Below are positions 12,488 to 24,459 of a stretch of DNA of 64,000 nt, piece by piece (position 1 is the stretch's first letter; each line of letters begins with the position of its first letter). Below the pieces are notes generated by a model. The model made no database searches. It was given only the letters and a program-made list of their open reading frames with translations, and had not been told where the DNA came from. A program made the translations under genes and the position numbers. Source of the stretch: Quercus robur (lineage: Eukaryota > Streptophyta > Magnoliopsida > Fagales > Fagaceae); the NCBI RefSeq assembly GCF_932294415.1, contig NC_065535.1, positions 92,520,862-92,584,861 on the forward strand, written 5' to 3'.

Positions 12488-13520
12488 TTTGGTCCAATTC
12501 AATCCAATTAGGTCTTCTTTGGTCCAATTTGTTCCAATCAATCCACTCGATCAATTTCGGTCCCCCTTCAGTCCATTTTAGACTAATTGAGCCTTAAATT
12601 GATTCTTTTTGTAGGTTCTTTTCAAGTTTAGTTCAAAACTTCATTTTTTTCATAATTTTTGGGTTGAAAAGTATGAAAATGTATTATATTTGGGCTAAAC
12701 TCTTTAGTTTTGAGTTAAAAAATACAAAGAAAAATACTGAAATAGATACAAAGAAAAATACTAAAATAGACATTAGAAATTAGAAATATGAGTCCTAAAA
12801 ATGCAATAAAAATGATAAATATTTAAAAGTATTATTTGGTCCATTTTGTTCTCTTCAGTCCAATTTGTCCTTTTTGGTCCTATTTAGTCCATCCTATCCA
12901 CTAAAGTTCTATTCAATCCAATTCGGTCCATTCAGTCCACATTGGTCCTATTTTGTCCACTTTGGTCCTATTCGGTCCACACTATCTACTTTGGTTCTAT
13001 TTGATCCTATCTCAGTCCACATTGGTCCTATTCAGTCCATTCTATCCACTTTGATCCACTTCAGTCCTATTCAGGCCATTCGGTCCATTCTGTCCACTTC
13101 TGTTCTATTCAGTCTACATTGCTCATATCGGTCTGCTTCGGTCCAGTCTATCCACTTCAGTCCAGTCTGTCTACTTCAGTCCAATTCGGTCTAATTTGGT
13201 CCAATCCGGTCTGCTTCAGTTCTATTCGGTCCAATCGTTCTTATTCGGTCCACCTTGTTTCTATTCGGTCCATTTGGTCATATTTTGTCCACATCGCTCT
13301 TATTCTGTCCAATCTGTCCATGTCGGGCCGCTTTGGTCTAGTCTGTCTACTTTAGTCTTATTCAGTCCAATTTGTTCCCATTCAATTTATTCTATCCATT
13401 TTGGTACTATTCGTTCTTATTTGGTCAATTCAGTCCACCTTGTTCCTATTCAATTCTATTTTGTCCATTTGGTCCAATTCGGTCCATTCAGATTCTTTCG
13501 ATTCATTTTGGTTCACTTCA
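12488..13520 (+). repeat. Degenerate GGTCC/AGTCC minisatellite
   Basis: Short units of the form TTCGGTCCA, TTCAGTCCA, TTTGGTCCT and TTTTGTCCA repeat at 9-11 bp spacing, most densely at 12836-13515. A shorter patch lies at 12488-12570, separated by AT-rich sequence. Because the unit lacks stop codons in several frames, it produces open frames of 78-145 codons in all three plus frames. Their Ser/Phe/Pro-rich translations are an artefact of the repeat. Confidence 0.85.
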
Positions 13521-13821
13521 ATCTATTTATGTGCACTTACATAATGGGAAAAGACATGTTTGGACTGAAAGAACTTAATCTAAATCCATATATATATATA
13601 TATATATATATCTCTCAAACTCGTAATATCTAAAATCTTAAACATAGCATTTATTGTTACTACGTTTTTATTGAGCCACATTAATGTAGCATTTCAGTCT
13701 ACTTTAGTACGGCCAAATTTAAGTGAAAGTTTTTCTAAACATAAAGACCATGAATATACAAATGATATTTAGGGCAGTTACTCATTTGTTTTAACTTTTA
13801 ATGTCGTTACTTTTAAACAAA

Positions 13822-13852
<31 letters not shown>

Positions 13853-13990
13853 TAAATGTATGTATGTATGTATAATTTTTATTTAAATAAATTATTCAAA
13901 TTATTTATTCTCTTAAAAGAAATTATCATGATAATCAAAACTCATATCATACTTATACTGAATATGTATAATTTATTCTCTATATTTTAT

Positions 13991-13991
<1 letters not shown>

Positions 13992-14067
<76 letters not shown>
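13992..14067 (+). repeat. (GA)n microsatellite
   Basis: An uninterrupted GA run of about 76 bases. It sits just after TA microsatellites at about 13591-13611 and 13831-13853. It encodes an artefactual Arg-Glu repeat frame. Confidence 0.95.
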
Positions 14068-14070
<3 letters not shown>

Positions 14071-14138
14071 TTGTGATGGGGATCTAAAAAATACAACACC
14101 AAAATGTATGAACCAAAAATAGAGTTTTGAAAATCACA

Positions 14139-14323
14139 ATGCTCATCCACAACATTTTCACAATACTTTCACAACAAATCTTAGATAGTAGGTTGTTACT
14201 AGTTCTAATTTGAATTCACAATTAAAATTACTTTTTTACCTATCAATAACAAGTAGTATCAACCTGCCACATAATATTTGTTATAAAATTGTTGTAAAAA
14301 TATTGTAGATATAACAGTTCTAT
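14139..14323. mobile_element. Short TIR element (MITE)
   Basis: The left side reads CCACAACATTTTCACAATAC and then TAGGTTGTTACTAG. The right side is an inverted counterpart: TATTTGTTATAAAATTGTTG then AAAAATATTGTAGATATAAC. It belongs to the same family as the element at 21795-21995. Boundaries are approximate. Confidence 0.55.
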
Positions 14324-14442
14324 AAATAAAAAGTGGAATGTTATGATGCACAATACAAAATAAAAGGTGTACATTCAAAAATGACTTGACAAATCTACCT
14401 GAAACAAATTACCCATTTTTATAATCATAATTAATATACAAC

Positions 14443-15447
14443 TAGGGGTGTCAATTTGGGTTAGCGTGTCAGGTTCGTGTCATGTCGAGGTAGGGGTATT
14501 CGACTAAATGACTCAACCCTAACCCGACCTATTTAATAATCGTGTTATGATCCTTCAACCCTAACCCGACCTGTTAATAAGGCAGGTTGACCTAACCCAA
14601 CCCATTTGACACACTTAATAAACGAGTCGTGTTGGGCTGACACAAATGTAACACAACCCAATTTCAACCTGCATAATATTAAATATAACATCTATCTAGA
14701 AATAATTTTTTTACATCCTAAAAAGCAATGCATACACTTCAAGTCTTCAACCCACATTGAAAATAATATAGTTCAACAGAAATATAACATTCATCTAGAA
14801 ATAAGTTCTTTACACTCCAAAAGAAGTGCATACACTTCAATCCAAATTCAAAATAACAAAATTTAACAAAAATATAATATTCTTGAAACTCGTCAAATGC
14901 TAAGTATCAATTTTGAAAGAATTTGAGTAAACAGTAGACTAATCCTGACTATGACCACAATTATAATTCATAGATTCTTTGTTGATGTCCAAATTCATAA
15001 CATCTTCCACAAGCTCATCCAATTTTATTTGTGCAAGTTTTATGCCAAAAAAATAGAGTATTAGTAGTTCTAGGGTTTGAAAGTTTCAATTTCCAATTAT
15101 ATCCCGTGTAAATTTTTATAATTACTCACTTTTCTTTCTAAATTTAAAATATATGTTGGATATAAAAGGTATTTGACAAATCTAAAATAAAATAAATATT
15201 TATTTGTTATACGAATTAAACGAGTTGTGTTAAGAGGGTCATTTCGGGTTGACACAAATAAATTGGCGTGTCAAACGTGTTTATTAAGGGTTATGCGGGT
15301 TAACCCGCTTATGACACGTTTTTTATCGTGTCGCTTTCGGGTCGACCCGTTTATGACCCAAACCCATTAAGGCCCAACCCTAACCCGAAAAAACCCATGT
15401 TGGGTTCATGTCGTGTTCGCGGGTTGGGTCGAACATTGACACCCCTA
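14443..15447. mobile_element. Non-autonomous hAT-type element, 8-bp target duplication
   Basis: The termini are TAGGGGTGTCAATTTGGG at the left and, reverse-complemented, TAGGGGTGTCAATGTTCG at the right. Perfect 8-bp direct repeats TATACAAC flank it at 14435-14442 and 15448-15455. The 1005-bp interior is rich in GGGTCGACCCG-like words near both ends and has no transposase frame. The TAGGGGTG ends and 8-bp duplication match hAT elements. Confidence 0.88.
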
Positions 15448-15612
15448 TATACAACTAAAATTAAACTGTTTTTTTTTTTTTTTTTGGACAAGTACAACTT
15501 ACAAGTTAGAATGAAATATTCTAATTTTTATTTTTAATTTAACAAAATCTAATCTAAAAAAGTCTAACAGACAATGAAACTACATTCAACCAAGTACGAA
15601 AAGGATTTGGAA

Positions 15613-16292
15613 TAGGGGTGTGCATGGGTCGAGTTGGGTCGGGTTGAGGGGATTTTTTGACCCAACCCACCATGGTGGGTCAAAAAAAATTCAACCCAAC
15701 CCAACCCATCACATAAGTCCAACCCAACCCAACCCAACCCACATGGGTCGGGTTGAACCCATGGGTTTGACAAATTTTTATTATTAAATTGAGTAAAAAA
15801 ATATATATATATTAATATATTAAAAAAACTTAAAAATTAATATCAATGTAACTCCTTAAAGACAAACAACACTAATGACTAAACAACAATAGTAATTTAT
15901 TAGGATTTGTATGAACTAAATGGTTTTTATATAGGATAGGAAGAACTGGCTATTTAAAAAAATTTATTAATTATATAATATATTATATAATATATATATA
16001 TATATATATATTAAATTAGTATTAGTAGGAGGAATTGAGGAAATGCTGCTCTACAGTTGGTTTTTTAAAAAAAATTATTAAATATATATATATAAGTGCC
16101 CTATAATTGATTTAAAAAAATATCAAATATAAAATATATTTTAAATATATATTAAATATGGGTGGGTCGGGTTGGGTTTGACGGGTTTGTAATTTTATGA
16201 CCCAAACCCAACCCGACCCGCCATAAAAAATTTTTGTAACCCAACTCAACGGGTCGGGTTTGGCGGGTCAATGGGTTTTCTGCACACCCCTA
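15613..16292. mobile_element. Non-autonomous hAT-type element, 8-bp target duplication
   Basis: The left terminus is TAGGGGTGTGCATGGGTCG. The right terminus, reverse-complemented, is TAGGGGTGTGCAGAAAACCC. Perfect 8-bp direct repeats ATTTGGAA lie at 15605-15612 and 16293-16300. The element is 680 bp, with CCCAACCC/GGGTCGGG clusters near both ends and an AT-rich middle. It has no transposase. It is related to, but distinct from, the neighbouring element at 14443-15447. Confidence 0.9.
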
Positions 16293-16300
16293 ATTTGGAA

Positions 16301-16703
16301 TATTACTTTCATACACAATTGCTTACATGAGTATTGGTGATGAGTTCTCTGTCATTAATCGCTCTAATGAAAGAACACCACATCACTTACCAATAGTAGA
16401 GTGCCAAACAACACTTGGGATGCCCAAATCAGCACTCTACCATGTGTTATAGAGTACTGGCTAATGAACTCATTAATTGACCACAGTTCTTCAAAATTTT
16501 CTTTTATATCATTTTTCTTCAATTTTATTCCATATTTTTTTGTATCTTATAAGAGATAATTTTACTAAATTTTTAGGAGCACCAAGAAATTGAAAACTCT
16601 TATTCAATAATGGAAATAAACCAAAAATTTAATTCTATAATGAAACAATCACAGGCCTCTGTTCAATTGAGACCATCACAACAATCTGTCTCTTTCCTAA
16701 GCC
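16301..16703 (-). other. 3' flank of the BBE-like gene
   Basis: About 400 bases downstream of the minus-strand stop codon. A minus-strand AATAAA lies at 16529-16524, about 175 bases past the stop, and may be the polyadenylation signal. No other gene was seen. Confidence 0.4.
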
Positions 16704-18102
16704 TTACTTAGGAAGAGTTGGAATGCTCTGTTCATACCTGAAGAAATTTTCTGGATCAACTGCAGTCTTTACCTTCACCAACCTATCAAAATTTCCATTG
16801 AAGTACTTGACCCCATAAACCTTCCCTTCTTCATAGGTACCATTGTGACTGATACCAATGTCAATGTCCCTATAATTCAAATAAGCACTCCTAGGATTCT
16901 TTGATACTAATGGGGTCATGTAACTAAATAGGCTCCTTATCTGAGTTAAATATTTCTTTTGTGCCTCAATTCCCTCTTCTTCCCAGGTTATTGAGTGCTG
17001 CACCTTAAACAAATTCCCAGCACGGTGTGGAAAAGGCGTGTCTGTTGCCGGGATTCTGCTCATTTTTCCGCCATACGGGTTGAAAACCAATCCAGGTTTT
17101 CCAATCTCAATAACTTTCTTCCACAGCAATTCCAACCCATCTTTCGGAATTGGGGCCTGCACATAGTCTGACTTCCTCTTCAAGAAATCCGCGGAATCAA
17201 GATTTCGATCAAGCAAGACATCAGGGGAGGTTCCATTGTCATAATGATTCCACCACAGAACAGAATCAATCCAACTCATTTCCTCAACATTTTCCTTCTT
17301 TAGGCCTAATTCAGGAAACTCTTTTCCTAACAATGTGACAACATCATCACCCTTACCTAAAAACAATGCCATAATTGTGGCTCTGATAGTCTTTTGACCC
17401 TTCATCACTTTGGAAGTCACGGGTTGTATAAGCATCCTCATGAAAAGGTTCTCATCAGTGTTTGGTGCAACATTCTGCCACTGATAAACAACATCAGTTG
17501 CATTCTCTTCCAAGGTCCTTTGAACTTGAAAAACTGTAACAATTTCTGGAACCGGAACCAAATTTATTTTGTATGCCAATATTACTCCAAAACTTGCCCC
17601 TCCTCCCCCTCTGATAGCCCAAAAAAGATCTTCTCCCATCGAAATCTTGTCAAGAATTCTACCATTTACGTCTACTATTTTTGCATCAACAACATTATCG
17701 ACTGATAGTCCATATTTTCGCAACATGTTACCATATCCTCCACCACTGAAGTGCCCTCCAACTCCCAAAGTGAGACAAATCCCAGCAGGGAAGCCATGTA
17801 CTTTGCTCTGCTCCCATATTCTATAATAAACTTCTCCGACAGTTGCACCGGCTTGTACCTGTTAAAATGAATGGTCGGGGGGGAAAATTGTAAATCTATA
17901 ATCTATATAAGATGGCTTTTGAGACCTTATAATATTATAGATTATTATTCTATTACATTTTTAAATTGAAGTAAAATTATGTTCTACATTTAAACACCTC
18001 ATTAAACCAACTAGTACTAATTAAGAAGGATGAACACTCCAAAACCCTCAATGTGGGGGGTTTTCCGAGTATCCTAGTATGTGGGGAAGGGGGAATCTAT
18101 AA

Positions 18103-18145
<43 letters not shown>

Positions 18146-20707
18146 AAATATGTTTGACTTTTAGTTAACCTCATAATATTGTGCATAAACTTTTAAGATC
18201 TCACAATTTTACACGTCATTATTATAACTAGCATGTAATCCTATGTATATGCACGGATACATTTAAAAACAATCACAATTACTTCAAAATAAATTTGGTG
18301 TAAGAATTATAGCTTACACATGTTTTAAGTCATGAATTTCTAAAATATGTAATAATTTCTCATTTTATATATTTATATATATATGATTTAAAATTTAATT
18401 GGATCTAAACTGTTCGAGTTTTGTACCCAATAATTCACTTGCCACAAAAATTAAAAAATTAGGTGGGACACATGGCGTAAAATTGAACTCGAATTAAAAT
18501 TCAATTTAGAATCTATTTGAATTTAGACTCTTTGATTTTTGCACCTAATATTTCACTTGACACACAAATTTAAAAATTAGATGAGATACGTGAGGCAAAG
18601 TTAAACTCCAATATAGAATTTAATTGGATTTTCTCTTATTAATATATATATATTCATATTTTCTAATTGATTTTAAATTCCATACTCTTTTTAAAGCCTC
18701 TATTAAAAATTTTCCCGTCATATTTTCTTTAAAATATTAAAATTTATAAGGATTTGGTGTAAACCTTTGGTTTACACCCTCTAATAAGAACATGCTATAT
18801 TATTATATTACTAAAATATAAATACATCTGATCACACACGATAATATCTCCATAAATACAATATTTCAAGTATTAAGTAAAAGACTGATGCAATGTTATT
18901 AGGTGTGATATGATATATTGAGTTTTAAGTAAAAAGATGATGTGACAATCTCTTATTGGATTGTGTAAAATATGGGTTTTACACCCCATCCTTACCAAAT
19001 TCAAACCCTTTCTTTAAATAAAAAATATATATAATTTCATATTTAGACTAATAAATTTTTCTATTAATAATTACCATAATTATCAAAATTCATATTTAGA
19101 TAAAAAAATTATACAAACTATGTATCAAAATCCTTGCCTCATAGTTGTTGTACTTATACAAACTATGTATATATATATTCAATGAATTCACCTATCCTCA
19201 GTGGTAGAGCCAGAAATTTTTCTCAGGGGGGTCTATGCTAAATGTATCATTGTATTATGGTATCCTTAATTTTCTCAATATAAATGTGTATGACTTTATT
19301 CTTTTATATGTATATATATATATATATATATATGAGTGTGCGTGTGTGTCTTAAAGAGAGTTACTTTTATATTTTTATAAACCTATGCTTTAAACATTCC
19401 TAAAATTAATGATTTATAAATGACAAAAAGTCGATATTAAGAGGAAAATTAATGAGACAGCAATAAATGAAATAGTATTTATATATATTTTTTTAAATGA
19501 AGAGGACCATTGCCTAAAATTTTTTCGAATCTTTGAATTTTTGACATTAAAATAGAGGTGGAGGGGCATTTTTTGGAAAAATGAGGGGAGCCTCCCCTCC
19601 CTCCTCCCCCAACACCCCCCACCCCCCCCCCCCCCCCCCTCCCTCCGCCCTTGCTTGTGATGAATGGTATACTATGTGTACTACACCCTCCTCTCATGTA
19701 AGAGTTTTACATCATCTAATAAAAAATTGTCACACCAGCATTATATTTAAAATTCACTACATCCTACCATACTTAATAACATCTCAATAAACTCTCAATT
19801 CGATTAGATTTATATATGAATTGGTATTACCCCCATTCGGATGTGATTATGCTTATTCTTAAATTTGTGATAAGATGATATGGTATGTTAAGATCAGAGG
19901 GGTAAAACATGAGTTTTACACCACATCCTTATAGAATTTAATCTCCTCATATAAAATATCAATCTCATGAAACTCACATATTGGGTCTACATTTATGTGA
20001 GAAAAGAAAAGGATTTAATTATAAACCTGGTGCACTAAATAATTTCACTTCGAGCTAAACTAAAATCAGTGACTACCCTTCCCTCCCCTCTACTCGGCTA
20101 CTCCCCTCTCTCTCTCTCTCTCCATCCAAAAATACTGTTCGTGTTCCTAGATTTTAATCACAGTCAATCTTGAATTAGACTAAAATCAATGACCATGTTC
20201 TTGATATACAACATATGCTACAAATGTGAGATATGCTAACATTACCCAAGCAGTTTTTTCCGCAATATCAACTGTGATGGACCGAAGATTGAACAGGTCA
20301 AGGATGATAAATGGGACATCAGATACATAAGAGAGACCCTCGTAGTCATGGCCACCACTGCGGATTCTAAGCTGAATGCCATTTTGCTTGGCGCAAATAA
20401 CTGTGGCTTGGACATGGGATTCGTTTGTTGGAGTCACGATCATGACTGGTTTTGGTGTGTAAGAGGCATTGAACCTGGCATTTCGAATGTAGGCTCGTAG
20501 AACAGGTGTGTAGGCAGTGTTGTTTAGAGCATAGACTATTTTGGAGACTGTGTCTGGTTGCTTTGTTTGGTTTGTTAAGCATTGGACAAAGGTGTCAAAA
20601 TCTGAATCTGAGGTTGCCCATGAGGCAGAGACATGAAGAAGAACGAGGCAAAGAAGAGGAAGCATTGGAGGCACAGAAAGATGTGGCAATGGGCTTGACT
20701 TTCCCAT
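16704..20707 (-). CDS. Berberine bridge enzyme-like FAD-linked oxidoreductase
   Basis: Two exons, 20707-20246 and 17858-16704, join in phase 0 to give 154+384 = 538 residues, the usual family length. Residues 1-31 are a hydrophobic secretion signal. N-glycosylation sequons (NQT, NNT, NAS, NES) suggest passage through the ER to the wall or vacuole. The FAD domain is intact. His120 in [10 protein letters not shown] and Cys182 in [18 protein letters not shown] are the expected bicovalent flavin anchors. Later family blocks are [28 protein letters not shown] and the C-terminal [13 protein letters not shown]. Such enzymes oxidise alcohols, carbohydrates, monolignols or alkaloid precursors; the substrate cannot be read from sequence. 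Leu185, three residues after the Cys, is the oxygen-gatekeeper position, and Leu there suggests dehydrogenase-like behaviour. The 2.39-kb intron is notable because many family members lack introns. Confidence 0.92.
18228..18670 (-). mobile_element. Probable short Helitron in the BBE-like intron
   Basis: On the minus strand the element ends CTAG at 18228, next to T on that strand. An imperfect hairpin (CCGTGCATATACATAGG) lies about 10 bases before the end. The whole resembles the better-defined Helitron at 36022-37179, including the interior CACATGGCGYAAAATTGGACTC-like words. The 5' end, taken as TC at 18670, is uncertain. Confidence 0.5.
18671..20245. other. Rest of the BBE-like intron: MITE-like and low-complexity sequence
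   Basis: Contains a TTTACACC-ended inverted pair at about 18758-18995 (GGATTTGGTGTAAACC and TTTTACACCCCATCCTTACC). It also has TA microsatellites (18107-18140 just upstream, and 19311-19332) and a C-rich stretch at about 19600-19645. A similar TTTACACC pair lies at about 19665-19940. No coding exon was recognised between the two BBE-like exons. Confidence 0.45.
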
Positions 20708-20756
20708 TTGTGATTGTTTATCTGTTTTTGGTTTGAAAATTGAGTATTTATGCTGC

Positions 20757-20763
20757 TATATAT
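20757..20763 (-). promoter_or_regulatory. TATA box candidate of the BBE-like gene
   Basis: ATATATA on the minus strand, about 50-56 bases upstream of the ATG at 20707. This is plausible spacing for a short leader. Confidence 0.5.
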
Positions 20764-21794
20764 GTAGGAATTATGTCTCAAAAAATAAAAAATAAAAAAG
20801 AGTTGGTATGGGTTTTTAAAAAAATGCTTGAAAAACTAGGTTACTTTTGGTACATTCTGTTTGTTTTGATATTAACATTTTTTAGAAAATTATTTCATTT
20901 TTTTATATTTGGTAACAACCTTAAAATGAGTTGTAAATTTATTTTTTTACTTCCCTTATTTAGCTTAACATGGGATAAAATTGTTTTCCAGAAAATTATA
21001 ATGAAAAACAACTTTGTAATGGATTAAATAAGGAAAGTTAATAGATAGTTTTCATTTGAACAATTTATTTTTCCAATACTACTAAACACTTGAAAATGTG
21101 AAAAATTATCTTCATATAATCCTTATCATTGGAAATAAAAGGTAATGTAATGGAGTAACTATTTCTATTAATATATTTTGTTGTGAAATGGGAATAAAAC
21201 CACATCTGTATTTTCAAAAACATACTAATTTTATAATATAATTATTATGCATGTAGAGATTGTTTGTATTTTTGCAAATATAATAATTTCTAAATTTATT
21301 ACATGTATAAAGGAAGAGTTGGATTAGTTACATCTGATATAACTCTAAGCAATATTACACTACTTTATAAATTTTTATTGGATTAATATTTCAAAAATAT
21401 TATAGTTGGATTACATATTCTCTATGTTTGTAACACACATATCAAGTTTAATGCCAATTGGATGCAATTTATTCTTCAATCTAGAAACTCATCTTTTATG
21501 CTCAATTTTAAATACAAAAACTTGAAATTTAAACATTTGATCGATAACATAATTATTTATGTTAGATCATCTTGAAGTTTTGCAAACATGTAGAGTATGA
21601 AAAGGAAATTCCTCAACATATGTAATAACTTTAGAAATTATTATATTTCCAAAAATATAAACTATCTCTATATGTATAATAATTACAAAATTAATATGTT
21701 TCAAAAATATATATGGATATGTAGTTTTAGAGGTGCATTTCTCTTTAAAGAGTAGTTATTCATAATAAATAACTATTCCATACAACAAAAAGAG

Positions 21795-21995
21795 TAAGAA
21801 AAATGATATGTCTACAACTTTTTTACAATATTTTTACAACAAATCCTAATTGGCAGGTTGTTACTGGTTATTATTGTTAGGGTAAAAAAGTAATCTTAAT
21901 GTTAGTTTCAAATTTGAACCAATAACAACTAACCACCTATGATTTGTTATAAAAATAATGTAAAAATATTGTAGACATAGCATCTCTCAAAGAGT
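21795..21995. mobile_element. Short TIR element (MITE)
   Basis: The ends are about 70-base inverted repeats. The left includes TGTCTACAACTTTTTTACAA and GGCAGGTTGTTACTGG. The right, reverse-complemented, includes TGTCTACAATATTTTTACA and GGTGGTTAGTTGTTATTGG. Internal sequence is under 60 bases. It is non-coding. Confidence 0.7.
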
Positions 21996-22009
21996 AATAG
22001 TAAGAACAC

Positions 22010-22200
22010 AACAAAATGTTACAACAATTTTACAATATTTCCTTTTTTTTTAAGAAAAAATTTACAATATTTCTAAATTAGCATGCCATCTCACACATGG
22101 CCCCACCATAATCTTCAATTTAAAATTTTGATATATTAATTTGAGAATGTTGTGAATTTTTGTTATGTCCATAGCATAGCATTGCAGTATTACTCTCATA
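22010..22200. mobile_element. Short TIR element (MITE), related family
   Basis: Reads GTAATAGTAAGAACACAACA at the left and TTGTTATGTCCATAGCATAGCA, then TATTACTC, at the right, in inverted relation. It is more degraded than its neighbour at 21795-21995, which it almost abuts. Confidence 0.45.
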
Positions 22201-23190
22201 AAAAATCAACCAAACCACCAAATAGCTATTCCACATTAAAAATAAAATAAAATAAAAAGCTATTCCACATAAATAAGTATTTAATAACAGGATTTATTAC
22301 AAATGTACCAAACATACCTTAGATTTTCTTCCCTTTTGAAACCTACCTAACTCGGCACCGGAAAGTTCAATGGAAAATATTGGGAGGAAAAAAAAAAATT
22401 TTAAAAAAATAAAGAATGAAAGAAAGAAAAGGGATAGAAAAACGAGTTAGGTAGGACAGGTTGGAGTCTGAAGAACCAACTGATTGTAAATTTGTAATGT
22501 TAAGGATCCGATTAAAATGGCAGAATTAGGAGAATTAGGGTCAACCGTGACCTTCAAATGTCAACATGCCACGTGAGTGATTTTGGGGAGCAGTACAATA
22601 TACTAACCGTGGGCCAAAGAATTCACAACTAATTAGGGAGCTAAGTTTTTGAGTCAAATGTGCAGAGATGTAACTTAACAATATTTAATTAAGGAGCTAA
22701 TTTTTTTAGGAGAATTAAAGAGCTTATTAAGGTGGATCTCTTTCTTAATCAACCAAACTTTATATTAAATAAAATAAATGAACACACAAGACAATATTTT
22801 ATTTTCAAAGATTATATTGTACAAAAAAAAAAAATTGAAGAAATTCAAATTTGAAAACAAATCAAATTAAATTAAAAATTAAACCAAATCAAGCCAAATT
22901 AAGAAAGTCACAAATTCAATTAAATTCCTTATTTATGAAAGATTATTTATTTATGAGAATCAAATCAAATCATATAGGGAGAGTCACCAATTTCCCTGTT
23001 TATGAAAGATTATCTAATTAAAAGAATCTAATCAAGCTTTAATGAGATAACCTCTATTAGGCACAGATATAGACAGAATGACCCTTTCGAAAACATATAT
23101 AAACTTGGACTAAAATAAAAAATCTAAGACTTAAGGGGCTAAAATATAAACAATCCAAAACTTTATGGATCAAAAATTATAATTCAAACT

Positions 23191-23221
<31 letters not shown>

Positions 23222-23479
23222 CACCACTCAACTTTTTTACACAAATTTTAACAAATCTCCTATTGAATTAAAATTACAAAATAATTAAAGATTAATAACC
23301 TTCTCAAATAAAAAATGTTTAAATTTCAAAAAAAAAAATTGTATAATAATTTTAAGTTCATATATTAAATAATAAATAATATCCAATTAACAAAAATTCG
23401 GTATTTGTGTTAAAAGCTCGTGAAATCCAAGAATTGAATTTTTAAAATATTAATTCACTAAAAAGTATGTTACACATGG

Positions 23480-23640
23480 GTTCCATTTAGCTCAACTAGT
23501 AAAATCTCTAATGATCAAATAAAATATTTGGGATTCAATCCCCGCCTACGCCAAATACTAATTTGTATCCTGCTCTAATAATAAAAAGCATCATCAAGAG
23601 TAGACGCAATAAGTTAAAACTCTCTCAAAAAAAATTATTT
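23480..23640 (+). repeat. tRNA-derived SINE
   Basis: Begins TTCCATTTAGCTCAACTAGT (A-box-like) and continues to GGGATTCAATCCCCGCCTAC (B-box-like) after about 45 bases. It then runs through CATCAAGAGTAGACGC and AACTCTCTCAAAAAAA. The order of head, body and A-rich end is that of a plant SINE. The same family appears in PYM intron 1. Confidence 0.65.
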
Positions 23641-23680
23641 TACGCCATGCGCGACGTTACTTCATTCTAACCCATATACC

Positions 23681-24253
23681 TAGGGCTGTCCACGGGTCGG
23701 TCCGGGTCGGGTTTGTGCCCAACTCGGAACCGACCCGACGTAATCGGGTTTTGGAAAAACTCACCCGTCGCCGACCGCCGGAGTAAACGGGTCGGGCGGA
23801 TCAGACTTCAACGGGTGCGCGGATGGGTCGGTCGGAGTCAAAGATCTGAGAAAACAGCAAAAAAACGACGAGGAAACTGTGAGGAAAGTTCAGAAAAACC
23901 CAGATTCAGCGAAAATCTCATCGGAATCTATGAGATTTCGCCAAATCCGGCGGTAATCTCACCGGATTCGATGAGATTTCGCTAGATTCGCTCAAAATTT
24001 CGTCAGATCTACGTGAAATAGCGCCTGAATCCGGGTTTTTTGGCCGAGATCTGGGTTTTTTATCGCCGGAATCTAGGTTTTTCGCCGGATTATGGGTTTT
24101 TGCCGGTCGGTTCGGGTTTTTGGGGAGAGAAACCGAAACCGACACGCTAGAGTCAGTTTTTGGTGGAGAAAATCTGCCACCGACCGCCAGAGTAGCTCGG
24201 GTCGGTCGGTTCTCCAGGTGGGTCGGGTCACCGGATATGTTTGGACAGCCCTA
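23681..24253. mobile_element. Non-autonomous hAT-type element, 8-bp target duplication
   Basis: The left end is TAGGGCTGTCCACGGGTCGG. The right end, reverse-complemented, is TAGGGCTGTCCAAACATATC. Perfect 8-bp direct repeats CATATACC lie at 23673-23680 and 24254-24261. The 573-bp interior is GC-rich and contains repeated CGGAATCT/GAGATTTCG words but no transposase. The open frames here are by-products of the GC-rich repeat. Confidence 0.88.
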
Positions 24254-24459
24254 CATATACCTATACTGTAAAATACTTAACTTTAGTGACACTTTAAATA
24301 AAGAGCTCCTTTATCTTTTTTCTCAAAACAAAAATAAATAAAAACAAAAACTAAAGAGCTCATTTACACTGAAAATATTCATTATTATTATATTGTCATT
24401 TCTTACATCTAAGAGCTCTTTATCAATTTAGTTACCCAACTATTCTCAAGAAAGAAATA

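Larger units (their letters stand above)
20781..23479. other. Intergenic AT-rich spacer
   Basis: About 2.7 kb between the BBE-like promoter and the repeats at 23.5 kb. Apart from the two MITEs at 21.8-22.2 kb it holds a GA microsatellite at about 23192-23217 and general AT-rich sequence. A stretch at about 20880-20990 is distantly related to the 34.6-38.1 kb duplicated unit (ACTTCCCTTATTTAGCTT). No gene was recognised. Confidence 0.5.

Noticed and set aside
12865..13633. Overlapping plus-strand open frames of 109, 78, 145 and 68 codons
   Set aside because: They are translations of the GGTCC-type minisatellite, rich in Ser, Phe and Pro with no family resemblance, and open in several frames at once.
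13856..14122. 88-codon frame with an Arg-Glu repeat
   Set aside because: It is the translation of a GA microsatellite.
17150..17826. Plus-strand frames of 62-103 codons opposite the BBE-like exon
   Set aside because: They are antisense shadows of a well-supported coding exon.
20506..20736. 76-codon plus-strand frame over the BBE-like start
   Set aside because: Shadow of the signal-peptide exon; no independent support.
23713..24341. Several 73-90 codon frames in the GC-rich hAT-type element
   Set aside because: Open only because of GC-rich short repeats; no transposase or other family blocks.
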